NCBI GenBank assembly: GCA_039927975.1
Contig: JBDSTZ010000325.1
Location: forward strand, 1 to 15,660
Reading direction: 5' to 3'
Source of the DNA: JBDSTZ01 sp039927975
GTDB lineage: Bacteria; Pseudomonadota; Gammaproteobacteria; Burkholderiales; Burkholderiaceae_D
Length of the DNA: 15,660 nucleotides
Shown one piece after another: positions 13,188-15,660 of this stretch (its first letter is position 1; every line of letters begins with the position of its first letter). Both the position numbers and the translations under genes were made by a program. The notes below the pieces were generated by a model, which ran no database searches, had not been told where the DNA came from, and saw nothing but the letters and a program-made list of their open reading frames with translations.

Positions 13188-14941
13188 GCGCTTACGATCC
13201 CCGCCGCGACTTCGACGGCCAGGCGCGCCTGGTACCGATCGCCGCCATGGCCGCCGTGATCGGCGCCCTCAGCACCGCCACCGCCTGGCTGCTGCTGCAC
13301 GCCATCCACTTGTTCACCAACCTGTTCTTCTTCCAGCGCCTGTCCGACGCGTTTCACTCGCCGGCGGCCCACACGCTGGGCGCCTGGGTCATCGCGGTGC
13401 CCGTCATTGGCGGCCTGATGATCGGTCTGATCGCCCGTTTCGGTTCCGAGCAAATTCGCGGCCACGGCATTCCCGAGGCGATCGAAGCGATCCTGTTCAA
13501 CCGCAGCGCGATGTCGCCGCGGGTGGCGCTGCTCAAGCCGTTGGCCTCGGCCATCGCGATCGGCAGCGGCGGGCCGTTCGGCGCCGAAGGGCCGATCATC
13601 ATGACCGGCGGCGCGATCGGTTCACTGATCGCCCAGCACGTCCACCTGAGCGGCGCCGAACGCAAGACCTTGCTGGTGGCCGGCGCCGTGGCCGGCATGA
13701 CGGCGGTGTTCGGCACGCCGATCGCGGCGCTGCTGCTGGCGGTCGAATTGCTGCTGTTCGAATTGCGCCCGCGCAGCCTGCTGCCGGTGGCGGTGGCCTG
13801 CGTGGTGGCCGGCTTCCTGCGCCCGCTGATCATGGAGGCCGCGCCGCTGTTCCCGCAGCAGACGGCGCCCTTGTTGCCGGTCGCGCTGCTGTCGTGCGCG
13901 CTGGCCGGCATACTGTGCGGCGCGCTGGCCTGGCTGCTGTCGACCGCGCTGTACCGGATCGAGGATGGCTTTCACAAGTTGCCGGTGCACTGGATGTGGT
14001 GGCCCGCGCTCGGCGCCCTGGCCATCGGCGCGGGCGGCTACTGGCAGCCGCGTGCGCTGGGCGTCGGTTACGACGTGATCGGCGACCTGCTGCACAACCA
14101 GCTGGCGGCCGGCGTGGTGGTCGGCCTGCTGCTGGCCAAGGCCGTGATGTGGCTGATCGCGCTAGGCTCGGGCACCTCGGGCGGCGTGCTGGCGCCGCTG
14201 CTGATGCTCGGCGCCGGCCTCGGCACGCTGCTGGGGCCCTACCTGCCCGGCGGCGACCCGGCGGTGTGGCCGCTGGTGTTCATGGCCGCCACGCTGGGCG
14301 GCATGATGCGCGCGCCGATCATGGCCACCGTGTTCGCCTACGAGCTGACGCACGACGCCAACGCCCTGCTGCCGGTTCTGGCGGCCTCGGCGGTCGCCTA
14401 CGGCTTCACCGTGCTGACCATGCACCGCTCGATCCTGACGGAAAAGATTGCGCGGCGCGGCCGCCACATCTACCGCGAATACGGCATCGATCCGCTCGAA
14501 CGCCACAGCGTGGCGGAAGTGATGAGCGCGACGCCGCTGTCGATCGACGCCGACGCGCTGGTGGCCGACGTGCTCGTCTCGCATTTCGGCGCCGATCAGC
14601 GGCACCGCGCCTATCCGGTCACGCGCGACGGCGCCGTGATCGGCATGCTCGACCGCGCCGCGCTCGAACGCCGGGACGTCCCTGCCATCCACGTGCGCGA
14701 GCTGTTCGGGGTGAATGCGCCGCTGGTCGCGCTGCGCGATGAAACCTGCCGCACGGTGGCGATCCGGCTGGCGGTGCACGGGCTTGAAAGGGTGCCGGTG
14801 GTCGCCGACGCCGCCAGCCGCCGGCTGGTCGGCATGGTCAGCCGCAGCGACCTGATCAAGTCGACGTTCATCCTTCATGAGGAGGAAAACACGCGGCATC
14901 GATTCCGCCGGTTGTCGCTGAGGCCGGGCAAGCCGGGATAG
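13184..14941 (+). CDS. ClC-family anion channel/antiporter with C-terminal CBS domains
   Basis: A 585-residue membrane protein. Residues about 1-420 are the ClC core. Its selectivity-filter loops are G-H-G-I-P (93-97), G-A-E-G-P (133-137) and G-G-V-L-A-P (333-338). E135 in the second loop is the gating glutamate. By-eye alignment to E. coli ClcA puts H94 at the Ser107 position, H414 at Tyr445, and L189 at the proton-glutamate Glu203 position. That pattern suggests a non-classical ion selectivity and perhaps channel-like, uncoupled transport. Residues about 441-560 hold two CBS domains (E-V-M-S-A-T-P-L-S-I at 445-454 and V-R-E-L-F-G-V-N-A-P-L at 504-514), often nucleotide sensors. Translation is coupled to the MarR gene by the ATGA overlap. 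The transported ion is not certain. Confidence 0.92.
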   Translation: MSAYDPRRDFDGQARLVPIAAMAAVIGALSTATAWLLLHAIHLFTNLFFFQRLSDAFHSPAAHTLGAWVIAVPVIGGLMIGLIARFGSEQIRGHGIPEAIEAILFNRSAMSPRVALLKPLASAIAIGSGGPFGAEGPIIMTGGAIGSLIAQHVHLSGAERKTLLVAGAVAGMTAVFGTPIAALLLAVELLLFELRPRSLLPVAVACVVAGFLRPLIMEAAPLFPQQTAPLLPVALLSCALAGILCGALAWLLSTALYRIEDGFHKLPVHWMWWPALGALAIGAGGYWQPRALGVGYDVIGDLLHNQLAAGVVVGLLLAKAVMWLIALGSGTSGGVLAPLLMLGAGLGTLLGPYLPGGDPAVWPLVFMAATLGGMMRAPIMATVFAYELTHDANALLPVLAASAVAYGFTVLTMHRSILTEKIARRGRHIYREYGIDPLERHSVAEVMSATPLSIDADALVADVLVSHFGADQRHRAYPVTRDGAVIGMLDRAALERRDVPAIHVRELFGVNAPLVALRDETCRTVAIRLAVHGLERVPVVADAASRRLVGMVSRSDLIKSTFILHEEENTRHRFRRLSLRPGKPG

Positions 14942-14973
14942 GACAACCATCCGTCGGACGATTAAGCAGGTGT

Positions 14974-15060
14974 TCAACGAAGAGCGCGATATTTCGCGCT
15001 TTCCCCGATGCCCATTTTGATCAGGCGTCGAATGGCCCGAGCGTGTAAAGCATTTTTCAT
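14974..15060 (-). CDS. Possible 28-residue basic small protein (doubtful)
   Basis: From the ATG at 15060-15058 the minus strand reads M-K-N-A-L-H-A-R-A-I-R-R-L-I-K-M-G-I-G-E then S-A-K-Y-R-A-L-R and a stop at 14974. A GGAG sits seven bases before the ATG. The peptide is strongly basic and could form an amphipathic helix. It faces away from the toxin-antitoxin operon and sits in the gap after the ClC gene. I recognise no family, and it could equally be chance or the remnant of a longer gene. Confidence 0.25.
   Translation of the reverse strand: MKNALHARAIRRLIKMGIGESAKYRALR
14981..15003 (+). terminator. Candidate terminator after the ClC gene
   Basis: AGCGCGA (14983-14989) pairs with TCGCGCT (14994-15000) around a 4-nt loop, extendable by a G-T and an A-T pair. 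It is followed by only two more T before CCCC, so the U-tract is weak. It lies 40 bp after the ClC stop, where termination is expected. It also falls inside the doubtful small minus-strand ORF. Confidence 0.4.
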
Positions 15061-15096
15061 TTGACATCTCCGGCTTGCGGCATGCCATTTCGCGCT
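14991..15096. repeat. 10-bp direct repeat ATTTCGCGCT ahead of the toxin-antitoxin operon
   Basis: ATTTCGCGCT occurs at 14991-15000 and again at 15087-15096, 96 bp apart. The second copy runs into CTATATCATC, about 40 bp before the antitoxin start. The first copy is also one arm of the candidate terminator. Toxin-antitoxin operators often contain repeated sites, so this may be one; chance is not excluded. A TTGACA at 15061-15066 has no well-spaced -10. Confidence 0.35.
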
Positions 15097-15137
15097 ATAT
15101 CATCAAAGCCTCACGGGCGTTCCAATGGGGTGATGCT

Positions 15138-15392
15138 TTGGCAGTGCTAACCGTTCGAAATTTACCTGACGATGTGCATCGTGCTTTACGCGCACGAGCA
15201 GCCGAGCACGGCCACAGCACGGAAGCGGAAGTGCGCGCAATTTTGTCCAATGCGGTGAAACCGTCATCCCGGGTGCGCATGGGGGAGGCGCTCGTGGCCT
15301 TGGGCCGCGACATCGGCCTGACGAATGAGGATGTTGAGGTCCTGTCGCAAATGCGCGACAAGATCCCGGCCGAGCCACCGGAATTCGGATGA
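15138..15392 (+). CDS. FitA/VapB-type ribbon-helix-helix antitoxin
   Basis: An 84-residue protein from a TTG start: M-A-V-L-T-V-R-N-L-P-D-D-V-H-R-A-L-R-A-R then A-A-E-H-G-H-S-T-E-A-E-V-R. This is the Arc-like ribbon-helix-helix DNA-binding fold of FitA-type antitoxins, whose members typically begin M-x-x-L-T-V-R-N-L-P. A GTG at 15144 is an alternative start; the frame is also open back to 15075, but that extension is unlike the family. GGGGTGA (15127-15133) is the only Shine-Dalgarno-like sequence. The C-terminal part (about 35-84) would wrap the toxin and block its active site. It binds its own operator, and its stop overlaps the toxin start in ATGA. GC is lower than the neighbours. Confidence 0.85.
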   Translation: MAVLTVRNLPDDVHRALRARAAEHGHSTEAEVRAILSNAVKPSSRVRMGEALVALGRDIGLTNEDVEVLSQMRDKIPAEPPEFG

Positions 15393-15660
15393 TTGTCCTC
15401 GATACCAACGTCGTATCTGAAGCAATGAAACCGCAGCCCAATACCGCTGTCCGGACATGGTTAAACGATCAGCTAGGGGAAACCTTATATCTTTCCAGCA
15501 TCACTGTGGCCGAGCTGCTATATGGCCTTCGGGCACTTCCGGCTGGCAAGCGTAAAGACGTCCTGACACGCGCACTTGATGGACTCTTAGGACTATTCAA
15601 GAATCGGGTGCTGCCATTTGATACCGACGCAGCACGACATTATGCCGACCTGGCGGTCAC
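15389..15660 (+). CDS. FitB/VapC-type PIN-domain toxin (cut by window edge)
   Basis: The first 90 residues are visible, starting at the ATG that overlaps the antitoxin stop. PIN-domain features are clear: the opening M-I-V-L-D-T-N-V-V-S-E with catalytic D5, then S-S-I-T-V-A-E-L-L-Y-G with E42, and an acidic stretch F-D-T-D-A-A (D78/D80) before the edge. PIN toxins are metal-dependent RNases, usually acting on tRNA or other structured RNA, held inactive by the antitoxin. Family members are about 130-145 residues, so roughly 50 residues, including a further catalytic aspartate, lie outside the window. Confidence 0.9.
   Translation, partial: MIVLDTNVVSEAMKPQPNTAVRTWLNDQLGETLYLSSITVAELLYGLRALPAGKRKDVLTRALDGLLGLFKNRVLPFDTDAARHYADLAV

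Noticed and set aside
1..15660. CRISPR arrays, tRNA or rRNA genes, prophage or biosynthetic cluster
   Set aside because: No regularly spaced repeats, no cloverleaf or rRNA-like sequence, and no set of genes of these kinds were seen on either strand.

Overview
The window looks like chromosomal DNA of a high-GC betaproteobacterium, most likely Burkholderiales and probably Oxalobacteraceae (Massilia/Duganella type). This rests on the GC-rich codon use, a PEP-CTERM sorting signal, an MCP ending in a W-x-x-F tether, and the overall gene mix. It is inferred from reading alone; no database search was run.

Layout. 1-217: the left end of an IS3-type insertion sequence, with the start of its OrfA on the minus strand, abuts the 3' end of a PEP-CTERM protein gene that it seems to have cut. 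383-1888 (-): a secreted or periplasmic protein with two retropepsin-like aspartic protease domains and a TPR/Sel1-like tail. 1889-2231: a divergent intergenic region with a 12-bp inverted repeat. 2232-3357 (+): a tightly overlapping three-gene operon (short AraC-type regulator, VOC/glyoxalase-fold protein, two-helix membrane protein). 3448-5097 (-): a methyl-accepting chemotaxis protein. 5339-8632 (-): a SWIM zinc-finger SNF2 helicase, with a small DUF2945-type protein upstream (8815-9024, -). 9292-10203 (+): UV damage endonuclease UvsE, preceded by a strong hairpin. 10329-10937 (+): a HigB/HigA toxin-antitoxin pair. 11010-12551 (-): a secreted type-B carboxylesterase, divergent from a MarR regulator (12774-13187, +) that overlaps a ClC anion transporter with CBS domains (13184-14941, +). 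15138 to the end (+): a FitAB/VapBC-type toxin-antitoxin pair, with the PIN toxin cut by the window edge.

How the genes work together. Three sets appear functionally linked. The AraC-VOC-membrane operon has two ATGA overlaps and probably responds to one small molecule or stress. The helicase, the DUF2945 protein and UvsE form a DNA-maintenance neighbourhood, though UvsE is on its own divergent transcript. The MarR regulator is translationally coupled to the ClC transporter it probably controls. The insertion sequence and the two toxin-antitoxin modules mark this as partly accessory DNA.

I found no clearly new defence or biosynthetic system. The most unusual items are the ClC transporter with apparent histidines at both chloride-coordinating side-chain positions and no proton glutamate, the single-chain double retropepsin, the long inverted repeat ahead of the AraC gene, and the C10 tract in the small membrane-protein gene.
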